Below, piece after piece: positions 1 through 5,835 of a DNA stretch of 9,171 bases. A model generated the notes under the pieces. That model ran no database searches, was not told where the DNA came from, and was given only the letters and a program-made list of their open reading frames with translations. Each line of letters opens with the position of its first letter. Within the stretch, counting starts at the first letter, position 1. Source of the DNA: an uncultured beta proteobacterium (lineage in GTDB: Bacteria > Pseudomonadota > Gammaproteobacteria > Burkholderiales > Burkholderiaceae_C); assembly GCA_903870955.1 (NCBI GenBank), contig CAIQEX010000474.1:1-9171 (forward strand), given 5' to 3'. Both the position numbers and the translations under genes were made by a program.

Positions 1-479
1 ACCCCACCAGCCTTCAGTTCGGCAATGACGGTGGCGTATTGCGACGCGTCGGTCAACACGGCAACATCTTTCCAGTTTTTGGCAGCGCTACGCACCATGG
101 CCGGACCGCCAATGTCGATGTTTTCAATCGCGTCTTCGAGCGTGCATCCGGGTTTGGCCACGGTCGACTCAAAGGGATAAAGATTGACCACCAGCACGTC
201 TATGGTGTCAATCTGATGCTCAGCCAGCGCCGCCATATGGGTGGGCAAATCACGGCGTGCCAACAGCCCGCCATGCACGCGTGGGTGCAATGTCTTGACG
301 CGTCCATCCAGCATTTCGGGGAAGCCCGTCATCTGTGCCACTTCAGTCACGGGAAGACCATTGTCGGACAGCAACTTTGCAGTTCCTCCGGTCGAGAGAA
401 GCTTGATACCTTGTGCGTGCAAGGCCTGCGCCAGTTCAAGGATGCCGGTTTTGTCGGAGACGGAAAGCAATGCGTTCAT
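1..479 (-). CDS. purH: Bifunctional AICAR formyltransferase/IMP cyclohydrolase, N-terminal part (cut by window edge)
   Basis: PurH carries out the last two steps of purine synthesis: formylation of AICAR, then ring closure to IMP, in the cytoplasm. Only the first 159 codons are present, which covers most of the IMP cyclohydrolase (MGS-like) domain. Visible family motifs are the N-terminal [24 protein letters not shown] near residues 28-38, [16 protein letters not shown] near 50-65, and VVNLYPFE near 117-124. The [15 protein letters not shown] stretch near 141-155 is also typical. The ATG at 479 is preceded on the minus strand by AGAAGG (484-489), a good Shine-Dalgarno sequence that overlaps the stop codon of the upstream fis gene. 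It is therefore the third gene of a dusB-fis-purH operon and probably translationally coupled to fis. The formyltransferase half lies outside the window. The assignment is secure. Confidence 0.96.
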   Translation of the reverse strand, partial: MNALLSVSDKTGILELAQALHAQGIKLLSTGGTAKLLSDNGLPVTEVAQMTGFPEMLDGRVKTLHPRVHGGLLARRDLPTHMAALAEHQIDTIDVLVVNLYPFESTVAKPGCTLEDAIENIDIGGPAMVRSAAKNWKDVAVLTDASQYATVIAELKAGG

Positions 480-487
480 GGGACCTT

Positions 488-724
488 CTATTTGAGTAAT
501 TTGTGTTCGAGCAATTTCTTGCGCAACGTGTTGCGGTTCAGGCCCAGCCATTCGGCCGCCTTGGATTGGTTGTGGTCGGCATGCGCCATCACCACTTCCA
601 GAAGGGGTTTTTCGACAATCCGCACCATCATTTCGTGCAGGCTGTCTGGTTCGGTGCCACGCAGGTCGCGGAAATAGACTTCCAGACTGCTGCGAACAGT
701 CTCTTCAATATGCTTCTTGCTCAT
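488..724 (-). CDS. fis: Fis-family DNA-binding protein
   Basis: A 78-residue protein of the Fis family, the nucleoid-associated factor that bends DNA and activates rRNA and other promoters in enterobacteria. The C-terminal helix-turn-helix, about residues 52-72, reads [20 protein letters not shown], which is the family signature and is shared with the NtrC C-terminal domain. The N-terminal half (residues 1-45) would form the dimerisation helices. The protein is about 20 residues shorter than E. coli Fis (98), which is usual in betaproteobacteria, where the N-terminal beta-hairpin arm is reduced. The ATG overlaps the dusB stop codon by 4 bp (ATGA arrangement), and purH begins 8 bp after its stop. 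Gene order dusB-fis is conserved from enterobacteria onward, which supports the call. Whether it regulates the same targets as enteric Fis cannot be told from sequence. Confidence 0.93.
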   Translation of the reverse strand: MSKKHIEETVRSSLEVYFRDLRGTEPDSLHEMMVRIVEKPLLEVVMAHADHNQSKAAEWLGLNRNTLRKKLLEHKLLK

Positions 725-1773
725 GCTGTCTCTTTATTTTCTGTCACTTCTTTTTCATCGCAATCGTTCGCAGGGGCCGCCGGAATGCGGTCCATACGCG
801 CGTTCAACCCATCCATAAAGTTCTCTACTGCGGCCACCTGCGCGTCGCAATCATCCAGGTCATTCATCTGCTGGCGAAAGTCTTCGCCCCCAGGCAATTC
901 CCGGACATACCAACCAATGTGTTTGCGCGCCGAGCGGACACCGATAAAGGTGTCGTAAAGGCTGTAATGGTCATGCAAATGGGCCACCAGCAAGCGCTTG
1001 ACTTCACTGACCAAGGGCGGCGCCAAATACTCGCCGGTATCCAGAAAATGCGCAATCTCGCGGAAGATCCAAGGACGACCTTGGGCTGCACGACCGACCA
1101 TGATCGCGTCTGCACCGGTGATGCGCAAAACATCGCGTGCCTGCTCAGGGGTTCGAATATCGCCATTGGCTACCACTGGGATTCGCAGTGCTGCCTTAAC
1201 CGCCGCAATGGTGTCGTATTCGGCAGCGCCTTTGTAGCCCTGGTCACGCGTGCGGCCATGCACGGCCACCATTTGCACGCCGGCCCGCTCGGCGTCACGC
1301 GCGATCGACACCGCGTTTTTGTGGCTTTGACACCATCCGGTACGCATCTTCAGGGTGACTGGCACATTGCGCGGGGCGCAGGCATTGACCACCGCTTCGA
1401 TAATTTGCAGAGCCAGTCCCTCGTCCTGCATCAAAGCTGAACCAGCCCATTTGTTGCAAACTTTTTTGGCCGGGCAACCCATGTTGATATCGATGATTTG
1501 CGCACCACGGTCGATGTTGAAGAGCGCTGCCTCGGCCATCATGGCCGCCTCGGTACCGGCTATCTGCACGGCGATGGGGCCCGGCTCGCCCTCATGATTG
1601 GCGCGGCGCGAAGTCTTGAGCGTATTCCACAAATCCTTGCGCGAGGTGACCATTTCACTGACCGCATAACCCGCACCCAGGCGCTTGCACAACTGTCGGA
1701 ATGGCCGGTCTGTTACACCAGCCATGGGCGCAACCATCAGCTGATTGGCCAAAGCAAACGGGCCGATGTGCAT
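721..1773 (-). CDS. dusB: tRNA-dihydrouridine synthase B
   Basis: A flavoenzyme that reduces specific uridines in tRNA to dihydrouridine using FMN and NADPH. The 350-residue protein has the Dus TIM-barrel signatures in order: MVAPMAGVTDRPFR (13-26), INMGCPAKKVCNKWAGSAL (96-114) with the expected catalytic Cys at 100, LKMRTGW (141-147), VHGRTRDQGY (171-180), VANGDI (201-206) and the phosphate-binding VGRAAQGRPWIF (226-237). The C-terminal helical tRNA-binding domain follows, ending in an acidic tail ([13 protein letters not shown]) that looks like a lineage-specific extension of E. coli DusB. The start aligns with the usual DusB start (MxIGxFxLxNxLxxAPMAG), but no good Shine-Dalgarno sequence precedes it. 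It is first in the dusB-fis-purH operon, with a 4 bp overlap into fis. DusB rather than DusA or DusC is inferred mainly from the fis linkage and these motifs. Confidence 0.95.
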   Translation of the reverse strand: MHIGPFALANQLMVAPMAGVTDRPFRQLCKRLGAGYAVSEMVTSRKDLWNTLKTSRRANHEGEPGPIAVQIAGTEAAMMAEAALFNIDRGAQIIDINMGCPAKKVCNKWAGSALMQDEGLALQIIEAVVNACAPRNVPVTLKMRTGWCQSHKNAVSIARDAERAGVQMVAVHGRTRDQGYKGAAEYDTIAAVKAALRIPVVANGDIRTPEQARDVLRITGADAIMVGRAAQGRPWIFREIAHFLDTGEYLAPPLVSEVKRLLVAHLHDHYSLYDTFIGVRSARKHIGWYVRELPGGEDFRQQMNDLDDCDAQVAAVENFMDGLNARMDRIPAAPANDCDEKEVTENKETA

Positions 1774-1829
1774 TGTTGTTAAGCGGTCGAAGGGGGAGGG
1801 TTGAAACGATTGGCGCGGTGCGAGTAGGG

Positions 1830-1861
1830 ATTCTAACTGCCCAAATTTTCAGCAACTGAAA
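1830..1861. promoter_or_regulatory. Dyad and possible dusB -10 element in the divergent intergenic region
   Basis: Between divergent dusB and the YqaA gene lies a perfect small dyad, TTTCAG-CAA-CTGAAA (1847-1861). On the minus strand it is followed by TAGAAT (1830-1835), a five-of-six match to the -10 consensus that would give dusB a leader of about 50 nt. No convincing -35 is found at 16-18 bp spacing. The dyad could be an operator or only a small hairpin in AT-rich DNA. The call rests on pattern alone. Confidence 0.25.
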
Positions 1862-1934
1862 TTATTTTGTAAGCAGACAAAGCATCTGGCATTGGCGTGG
1901 CGGCGCGTTGTTTCGTTCCTATACTCCCAAGCAG

Positions 1935-2402
1935 ATGGAACATTGGATCAACCACCTTATTGACCTGTTGGCGCTACCGCAATACAGCCTGAGCACGGTG
2001 TTTGTGGTGTCCTTTATTTCGGCCACCTTGTTGCCCTTGGGTTCAGAGCCGGTTGTCTTCGGCTTGATCAAACTCAATCCTGACCTGCTGTGGCAAGTCA
2101 TCGGCGTGGCCACAGTTGGCAATACACTGGGCGGCGCGGTCGACTGGTGGATGGGCTATGGAGCCCACAAAGTTGCCGATAAGTACCGCCACTCGGCCAT
2201 GCATGTACGCGCGCTGGACTGGCTTCAGAAATTGGGGCCCAAAGCGTGTTTGCTGGCATGGCTGCCGCTCGTGGGTGACCCTCTGTGTGCGGTGGCTGGC
2301 TGGCTGTGTATGCCTTTTTGGCCCTGTTTGCTGTACATGGCCATCGGTAAATTTCTTCGCTATTTGGTTTTCACTTCTACTCTGTTGGGAATTTTTTCGT
2401 AA
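1935..2402 (+). CDS. YqaA-family inner-membrane protein (DedA/SNARE-associated-like)
   Basis: A 155-residue membrane protein resembling E. coli YqaA. Shared features are SFISATLLPLGSEPVV (26-41), TVGNTLGGAVDWWMG (60-74), a polar stretch of about 20 residues, and LQKLGPKACLLAWLPLVGDPLCAVAGW (97-123). KFLRYLVFTSTLLG closes the protein. These belong to the broader DedA/VTT-like group, some members of which are linked to lipid scrambling or undecaprenyl-phosphate recycling; the YqaA branch itself has no established function. Four or so membrane segments are apparent. An in-frame TTG at 1908 would add nine residues, but ATG 1935 fits the family start better. Neither has a Shine-Dalgarno sequence, and a -10-like TATACT lies at 1920-1925. 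The stop shares one base with the next start codon (TAATG), so the two genes are probably coupled. Confidence 0.82.
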   Translation: MEHWINHLIDLLALPQYSLSTVFVVSFISATLLPLGSEPVVFGLIKLNPDLLWQVIGVATVGNTLGGAVDWWMGYGAHKVADKYRHSAMHVRALDWLQKLGPKACLLAWLPLVGDPLCAVAGWLCMPFWPCLLYMAIGKFLRYLVFTSTLLGIFS

Positions 2403-3001
2403 TGCCAGTCTTTCTTTTTGCATTGGCCATCGGTGCCATCTGGATTCTTAATATCCGTGCGCAGCATCTCCGCATCCGCGTATTGGCGACCGTGCTGAGC
2501 CAATTTCAGGTCGAAAAACTCATGGAAACGGTGGCAGACGGCTATTTGCGCGCTCTGGGCGAAGACGATGCAGAGCGCAGCAGTCAGGTCTGGAACATGC
2601 TGGGTCAGGCAGAAATTATGCTCAATGGGCAGCTCCAGGCATTTGTGCAGGAATTTGACAAGTTGGATGCTGTGTCCACACGCTTCAGCACCCTGCCCTT
2701 GGGTCTGCCTTTTGCCCTCAAGCTGTTCCCGGGTTCCAGCGCCGACTTGAGAGCCTTGTTGCGCCTTCACGCCAAGGGTATTGACGCCCTGATACGCAAC
2801 GAAGAGGCACTTTCGCAAAAGGACAAGGCCTTTACCCTGACGGCGGAATTGTTGCTGCTGCAGCACAGTTGCCAGTGGTTTTGTCGTTCCAAGGCAATGG
2901 CCAGTTCACGCATGATGGCGCGCCACCGGACACCCCATGCCCAGTTGCTGGCTTCCGTATCAGCCCAAACCCGCAGCGCCTATACCCAGTTGTTGGGATA
3001 G
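2402..3001 (+). CDS. Membrane-anchored hypothetical protein coupled to the YqaA-like gene
   Basis: I do not recognise this 199-residue protein. It begins with one hydrophobic segment (about residues 1-18, MPVFLFALAIGAIWIL) followed by Arg-rich residues, which suggests a single N-terminal membrane anchor with the rest in the cytoplasm. The remainder looks mostly helical and amphipathic: an acidic segment LGEDDAERSSQVWNMLGQAE (52-71), a Pro/Gly-rich turn PLGLPFALKLFPGSS (99-113), and a basic C-terminus with several Cys and Met residues. No catalytic motif or known fold stands out. It starts by one-base overlap (TAATG) with the YqaA-like gene, so it is probably made together with it and may act with it. 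The coding call is supported by the overlap, its full-length open frame and its tight convergent fit against the next gene. The function is unknown. Confidence 0.8.
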   Translation: MPVFLFALAIGAIWILNIRAQHLRIRVLATVLSQFQVEKLMETVADGYLRALGEDDAERSSQVWNMLGQAEIMLNGQLQAFVQEFDKLDAVSTRFSTLPLGLPFALKLFPGSSADLRALLRLHAKGIDALIRNEEALSQKDKAFTLTAELLLLQHSCQWFCRSKAMASSRMMARHRTPHAQLLASVSAQTRSAYTQLLG

Positions 3002-3009
3002 GTTTGCGG

Positions 3010-3909
3010 TTAACGCAGCAACACCAGCGCCGTGCCCAGGACGGCAAAGCCTGCCCCGAGCCAGGCGCCCGGTGCGGGTGCACGCTTTAACCGCAACCAC
3101 AGCAAAGGCAGCACCAGCACGGGGGTCACGCTGGAAAGAATAGCCACCAGCCCTACATTGCCATGCTTCAAGGCCAGCAGGATCAGGCTCATACCCACCC
3201 CCATGCCGAGAAATCCAATCCACCCGACATGCACCAGAGTGCGCAGCGTGGCGGGATTCTGTGCACGCGCAGCGGCAAAGCCCGACCACAAAAGTACAAA
3301 TTGCGCAACACAAGTCACGCTCACCCGGACTGCGGTCGCCGCTATCGGGTCGACACCGCTAACCATGACGGGCTTGGCAATCAACGAGCTCACCGCCTGG
3401 CACAGCGCGGCGGCCAGACCCAGCGCCACGCCCGTGCCCCAGTGGCTGGTATTGGACTCCCAGGCATGTGCGTCGTCCTTGTGGCGACCCAGCAGCGTGG
3501 CCGTCATCACGCCCCCCATGACCAGCAATCCACCCGCTATGGACTGCAGCCCCATGCGCTCATCCAAAAACCAGTAACCCAGCAATGCACTGAAAAAAGC
3601 ATGGGTTGCGAATAGCACGCTGGTACGGCGCGGACCCAGGCGATTCAACGCTGCGAACAACGCCGTATCGCCCAGAAAAATTCCGATAAAGCCGCTCAAC
3701 GCCATAACCCCGCACTGAGCCCACGTCAGACTTTGCCAACTTCCGGTGACCAGCACGACCGGCCACAACATCACCAGCAACAAGACCATGCGCCAGCGTG
3801 TAAATGCCAGTGCCCCCAACTGCCGCGCAGGCGTGGCCGACATGACACTGGTAAAGGCCCAACAGACTGCTGCCCCCAGGGCCAGCAGGTCATACGGAGA
3901 AAAGGACAA
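3010..3909 (-). CDS. EamA/DMT-superfamily transporter (RhaT/YdcZ-like exporter)
   Basis: A 299-residue integral membrane protein of the drug/metabolite transporter superfamily with two EamA repeats, about residues 8-140 and 156-297, each with five hydrophobic helices. The first repeat carries the characteristic DTALFAALNRLGPRRTSVLFATHAFFSALLGYWFLDERM (81-119). The second repeat has the matching LALKHGNVGLVAILSSVTPVLVLPLLWLRLKR. Such proteins usually export amino acids or other small metabolites, but the substrate cannot be told from sequence. The start is TTG at 3909: the next Met (23) would remove the first membrane helix, and an AGG lies just upstream. The gene begins 12 bp after the ychF stop and in the same reading frame as ychF, so it is probably the second gene of a ychF operon. 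It converges with the plus-strand hypothetical gene, leaving only 8 bp between stops. Confidence 0.88.
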   Translation of the reverse strand: MSFSPYDLLALGAAVCWAFTSVMSATPARQLGALAFTRWRMVLLLVMLWPVVLVTGSWQSLTWAQCGVMALSGFIGIFLGDTALFAALNRLGPRRTSVLFATHAFFSALLGYWFLDERMGLQSIAGGLLVMGGVMTATLLGRHKDDAHAWESNTSHWGTGVALGLAAALCQAVSSLIAKPVMVSGVDPIAATAVRVSVTCVAQFVLLWSGFAAARAQNPATLRTLVHVGWIGFLGMGVGMSLILLALKHGNVGLVAILSSVTPVLVLPLLWLRLKRAPAPGAWLGAGFAVLGTALVLLR

Positions 3910-3921
3910 GGACCTGAAGAC

Positions 3922-5007
3922 TTAAGAACTGAACAGGAAATTCATCACGTCACCATCTTTGACAACGTAGTCTTTGCCTTCGGCGCGCATCTTGCCAGCA
4001 TCCTTGGCGCCCTGCTCGCCCTTGAAGTGGATGAAATCCTCGAATGCGATGGTCTGGGCACGGATATAGCCCTTCTCAAAATCCGTGTGGATCACGCCAG
4101 CGGCTTGCGGGCCGGTATCGCCCACATGGATGGTCCAGGCACGCACTTCCTTCACGCCGGCGGTGAAATAGGTTTGCAGACCCAGCAGACTGTAGGCTGA
4201 GCGAATCAGGCGGTTCAAACCAGGTTCATGCAAACCCAATTCTTCCAGGAACATGTCCCGGTCGGCATCGTCCATTTCGGACATCTCAGCTTCGAGCTTG
4301 GCGCAGATGGCCACTACCGGTGCATTCTGCGCATTGGCAAATGCAGTCAGACGGTCCAGCATGGGGTTGTTTTCGAAGCCGTCTTCCGCCACGTTGGCCA
4401 CAAACATGGCGGGCTTTGCCGTGATCAGAAAGAATTGTTTCAACAACGGCAGCTCATCCTTGCTGAAGTCAATCGTGCGCACGGGTTTGGCCTGGTCCAG
4501 TGCTACCTGGCACTTCTCCAGAATACCCACCAACTTGGCAGATTCCTTGTCGCCGGAACGCGCGAGTTTGGTGACGCGATGCAGGGCTTTTTCCACTGCC
4601 GCCAAATCGGCCAGGCAGAGTTCAGTCTGAATCACTTCGATGTCTGCAATCGGGTCGACCTTGCCAGCGACGTGGATCACGTTGTCATCTTCAAAGCAAC
4701 GCACCACATTGATGGTGGCATCGGTCTCGCGAATATGCGAGAGAAACTTGTTGCCCAGACCTTCACCCGTGCTGGCCCCAGCCACCAGACCGGCAATATC
4801 CACAAACTCCACGATGGCCGGCACGATGCGCTCGGGCGTAATGATGGCGGCAAGTTGCTGCAGACGAGGATCGGGCACCTCGACCACACCCACATTGGGC
4901 TCAATGGTGCAGAAGGGGTAGTTCTCCGCCGCAATGCCGGCCTTGGTCAGGGCGTTGAACAGGGTCGATTTACCAACGTTGGGCAGGCCAACAATTCCGC
5001 ACTTCAT
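3922..5007 (-). CDS. ychF: Redox-regulated ATPase YchF (OLA1 family)
   Basis: A 361-residue Obg-related P-loop protein, nearly the same length as E. coli YchF (363). It prefers ATP over GTP and associates with ribosomes; in E. coli it is tied to oxidative-stress response and translation initiation. Visible motifs are the P-loop GLPNVGKST (7-15), switch I region [15 protein letters not shown] (28-42), and [25 protein letters not shown] (70-94), which contains the DxxG Walker B. The degenerate G4 region AICAKLEAE fits the NxxE variant that explains ATP preference. The C-terminal TGS domain holds [31 protein letters not shown] and [14 protein letters not shown] strong Shine-Dalgarno sequence (AAAAGGA, minus strand at 5013-5019) fixes the start. 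The usual upstream partner pth is not adjacent; instead there is a long structured intergenic region. Confidence 0.97.
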   Translation of the reverse strand: MKCGIVGLPNVGKSTLFNALTKAGIAAENYPFCTIEPNVGVVEVPDPRLQQLAAIITPERIVPAIVEFVDIAGLVAGASTGEGLGNKFLSHIRETDATINVVRCFEDDNVIHVAGKVDPIADIEVIQTELCLADLAAVEKALHRVTKLARSGDKESAKLVGILEKCQVALDQAKPVRTIDFSKDELPLLKQFFLITAKPAMFVANVAEDGFENNPMLDRLTAFANAQNAPVVAICAKLEAEMSEMDDADRDMFLEELGLHEPGLNRLIRSAYSLLGLQTYFTAGVKEVRAWTIHVGDTGPQAAGVIHTDFEKGYIRAQTIAFEDFIHFKGEQGAKDAGKMRAEGKDYVVKDGDVMNFLFSS

Positions 5008-5048
5008 AAAAATCCTTTTAAGTCAATTTTCCCAGCGGCACCAATGCG

Positions 5049-5156
5049 TCACACGGGGACATAGTTGAGGTGCCAAACCTGCAATCTGCCGTTCTTGTAG
5101 ACGTTAGCGTCATCCTGTCCAGAACCCGGCTTTGCAGCAAAGTTTTGTTCCGGCAT
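5049..5156 (-). CDS. Possible small ORF (35 codons) upstream of ychF
   Basis: A short open frame starting ATG at 5156 and ending TGA at 5049-5051. The product begins MPEQNFAAKPGSGQ and ends GRLQVWHLNYVPV. The composition is protein-like (hydrophilic start, aromatic and hydrophobic end) rather than random GC-rich translation. The same frame stays open for 13 more codons upstream of the ATG without another standard start, back to a stop at 5196-5198. It could therefore be a genuine small protein, or the C-terminal remnant of a larger lost gene. The ribosome-binding site is weak (AGGG only two bases from the ATG). I do not recognise the family. It lies 41 bp before ychF in the same direction, so it would share its transcript. 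Confidence 0.35.
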   Translation of the reverse strand: MPEQNFAAKPGSGQDDANVYKNGRLQVWHLNYVPV

Positions 5157-5172
5157 AGCCCTGGGGAGTAGG

Positions 5173-5193
5173 CGCTGATTGTACTTATCAGCG
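5173..5193. promoter_or_regulatory. 7+7 bp dyad overlapping a possible ychF -10 element
   Basis: The arms CGCTGAT (5173-5179) and ATCAGCG (5187-5193) are perfect inverted repeats separated by seven bases. On the minus strand the centre reads TACAAT (5178-5183), a five-of-six -10 match facing ychF. No good -35 is seen (the area upstream is GC-rich), so an activator, or a repressor bound at this dyad, would make sense. The reading as an operator is inference. It could also form a small stem in a longer transcript. Confidence 0.3.
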
Positions 5194-5256
5194 AATCACC
5201 GCCCCGCCGCAGCCGGTTTACCTATTCACGTTCACGGCGGAACAGGGCACTTCCCT

Positions 5257-5280
5257 ATCGAGCCGTTTTTCGTGCTCGAT
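5257..5280 (+). other. Hairpin with T-rich loop, first of two tandem stems
   Basis: ATCGAGC (5257-5263) pairs perfectly with GCTCGAT (5274-5280) around a ten-base loop, CGTTTTTCGT. It sits ten bases before the terminator-like stem. Together they look like the folded 3' end of a small RNA or a two-stem leader. Being symmetrical, it could also be a protein-binding dyad. Confidence 0.5.
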
Positions 5281-5289
5281 TCGCGATAA

Positions 5290-5313
5290 ATCACCCGTTC
5301 GGGTGATGTTTTT
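5290..5313 (+). terminator. Rho-independent terminator with no plus-strand gene before it
   Basis: ATCACCC (5290-5296) pairs with GGGTGAT (5301-5307) around the tetraloop GTTC, and the stem is followed at once by GTTTTT (5308-5313). This is a standard intrinsic terminator on the plus strand. The minus-strand gene ychF begins almost 300 bp away and reads in the other direction, so the terminator must end either an unannotated small RNA or a premature leader transcript of the gene at 5385. The U-tract is short, so efficiency is uncertain. Confidence 0.6.
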
Positions 5314-5352
5314 CGTCCGGGTCAGTGCTAAAACTGTGTATCGCTATTCAAA

Positions 5353-5373
5353 TTGTTCTGCTTGGCTGAACAA
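5353..5373 (+). promoter_or_regulatory. Dyad immediately upstream of the SpoIIAA-like start codon
   Basis: TTGTTC (5353-5358) and GAACAA (5368-5373) are perfect inverted repeats. Inner GC/GC bases can extend the stem past one mismatch, leaving a three-base loop. The dyad ends 11 bases before the ATG at 5385, next to a weak AAGAAAAAT ribosome-binding region. It could be an operator or an RNA stem that affects translation. Confidence 0.35.
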
Positions 5374-5384
5374 GAAAAATATTT

Positions 5385-5759
5385 ATGAGCTATTCGATCG
5401 TGTGGGAAAAAAGAGGCACCTGTGTCGCCTACACCGGGACCGTGTGTTTTAAAGAATTCATGGCCGCCGTGTTGACCATTCACCGGCATCCGGACTACCC
5501 CTCGTTCAAGTATGCGATTCATGACATGGGTCGCGTAACTGAATTTGATTTTTCGGACGTAAACATGACCCAATTGCTTGCGCAAGAATTGGGTGCCCGG
5601 TACACCAACCCGAATATCAGGGCCTGCGTGGTGACCGACAGTGACGTGATGGACCAATTGGTCAAAGAGTTTTCCGCGCGCACCAATCTCAATGTGGGTC
5701 TGCTCCAAAGCATGGAAGAAGCCAGGGATTGGTCTGAATCTGCATTGTTAGGTGTTTAA
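5385..5759 (+). CDS. SpoIIAA/STAS-like small hypothetical protein
   Basis: A 124-residue soluble protein with no signal peptide or membrane segment. It opens MSYSIVWEKRGTCVAYTGTVCFKEFMAAVLTIHRHPDYPSFKYAIHDM. This beta-strand, then helix, then 'hpdyxxxkYxIxD' pattern is typical of the SpoIIAA-like (STAS/SEC14-related) fold seen in many uncharacterised bacterial proteins. A second half with IRACVVTDSDVMDQLVKEF (about 85-103) and a closing helix SMEEARDWSES fits the alternating alpha/beta layout. No phosphorylatable Ser of the anti-sigma antagonist type can be placed with confidence, so a partner-switching role is not claimed. The start ATG has only a weak purine-rich site before it. The next gene, a hemerythrin-domain protein, begins 76 bp downstream behind its own apparent promoter. 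The fold call is from pattern recognition only. Confidence 0.72.
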   Translation: MSYSIVWEKRGTCVAYTGTVCFKEFMAAVLTIHRHPDYPSFKYAIHDMGRVTEFDFSDVNMTQLLAQELGARYTNPNIRACVVTDSDVMDQLVKEFSARTNLNVGLLQSMEEARDWSESALLGV

Positions 5760-5762
5760 CCG

Positions 5763-5776
5763 TTGACCATGATCAA
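5763..5776 (+). promoter_or_regulatory. FNR/Dnr-type binding site upstream of the hemerythrin gene
   Basis: TTGACCATGATCAA matches the FNR/Anr/Dnr consensus TTGAT-N4-ATCAA with a single difference (TTGAC in the left half). It begins three bases after the stop codon of the preceding gene. Its centre (5769.5) is 41.5 bases before position 5811, the start site expected from the -10-like GAGAAT at 5799-5804. This is the classical class II activator spacing. Activation of the hemerythrin gene under low oxygen or nitric oxide is inferred. Confidence 0.6.
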
Positions 5777-5798
5777 CTCGGGCGCAAACTTTGGGAAA

Positions 5799-5804
5799 GA
5801 GAAT
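5799..5804 (+). promoter_or_regulatory. Putative -10 element of the hemerythrin promoter
   Basis: GAGAAT has the two most conserved -10 bases (A at the second and T at the last position). It lacks a normal -35, as expected for an activator-dependent promoter in which the FNR-type site covers that region. It would give a leader of about 25 nt that carries the hemerythrin Shine-Dalgarno sequence. Confidence 0.4.
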
Positions 5805-5835
5805 TCGAGCTTACGAATATGAAGGTGGGGTCGAT

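Larger units (their letters stand above)
5008..5384. other. 377 bp intergenic region rich in dyads between divergent ychF and the SpoIIAA-like gene
   Basis: This is the only stretch over 300 bp without a firmly established gene. It holds, left to right: the ychF Shine-Dalgarno sequence, a possible 35-codon minus-strand ORF (5049-5156), a 7+7 bp dyad (5173-5193), a GC-rich patch (5197-5217), a hairpin with a T-rich loop (5257-5280), an intrinsic-terminator-like hairpin (5290-5313), and a further dyad (5353-5373) just before the plus-strand start codon. No tRNA-like fold and no insertion-sequence ends were seen. The individual elements are listed separately. Confidence 0.7.

Noticed and set aside
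39..677. Plus-strand 212-codon open frame over purH and fis
   Set aside because: It lies opposite two well-supported genes and its product shows no family motif.
2360..2866. Minus-strand 168-codon open frame opposite the 199-residue hypothetical gene
   Set aside because: The plus-strand gene is coupled by TAATG to the YqaA-like gene and has a clear membrane anchor; the antisense product is Gln/His-rich and shadow-like.
3001..3020. Possible shared terminator between the convergent genes (TGCG-GTTAA-CGCA)
   Set aside because: The stem is only four base pairs, has no T-run in either direction and overlaps coding sequence.
4228..5064. Long 278-codon plus-strand open frame antisense to ychF
   Set aside because: It is entirely opposite the secure ychF gene, its translation is rich in His, Gln and Gly with no recognisable motif, and it lacks a ribosome-binding site. 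It is a codon-bias shadow.
5328..5708. Minus-strand 126-codon open frame opposite the SpoIIAA-like gene
   Set aside because: It was considered because the plus-strand gene is itself hypothetical, but the plus-strand product has a coherent alpha/beta pattern and a plausible start, while this one is His-rich and patternless.
5791..5835. TTG start giving a 176-residue hemerythrin protein
   Set aside because: It has no Shine-Dalgarno sequence and would place the putative -10 element inside the coding region; ATG 5836 has a good ribosome-binding site and a normal family N-terminus.
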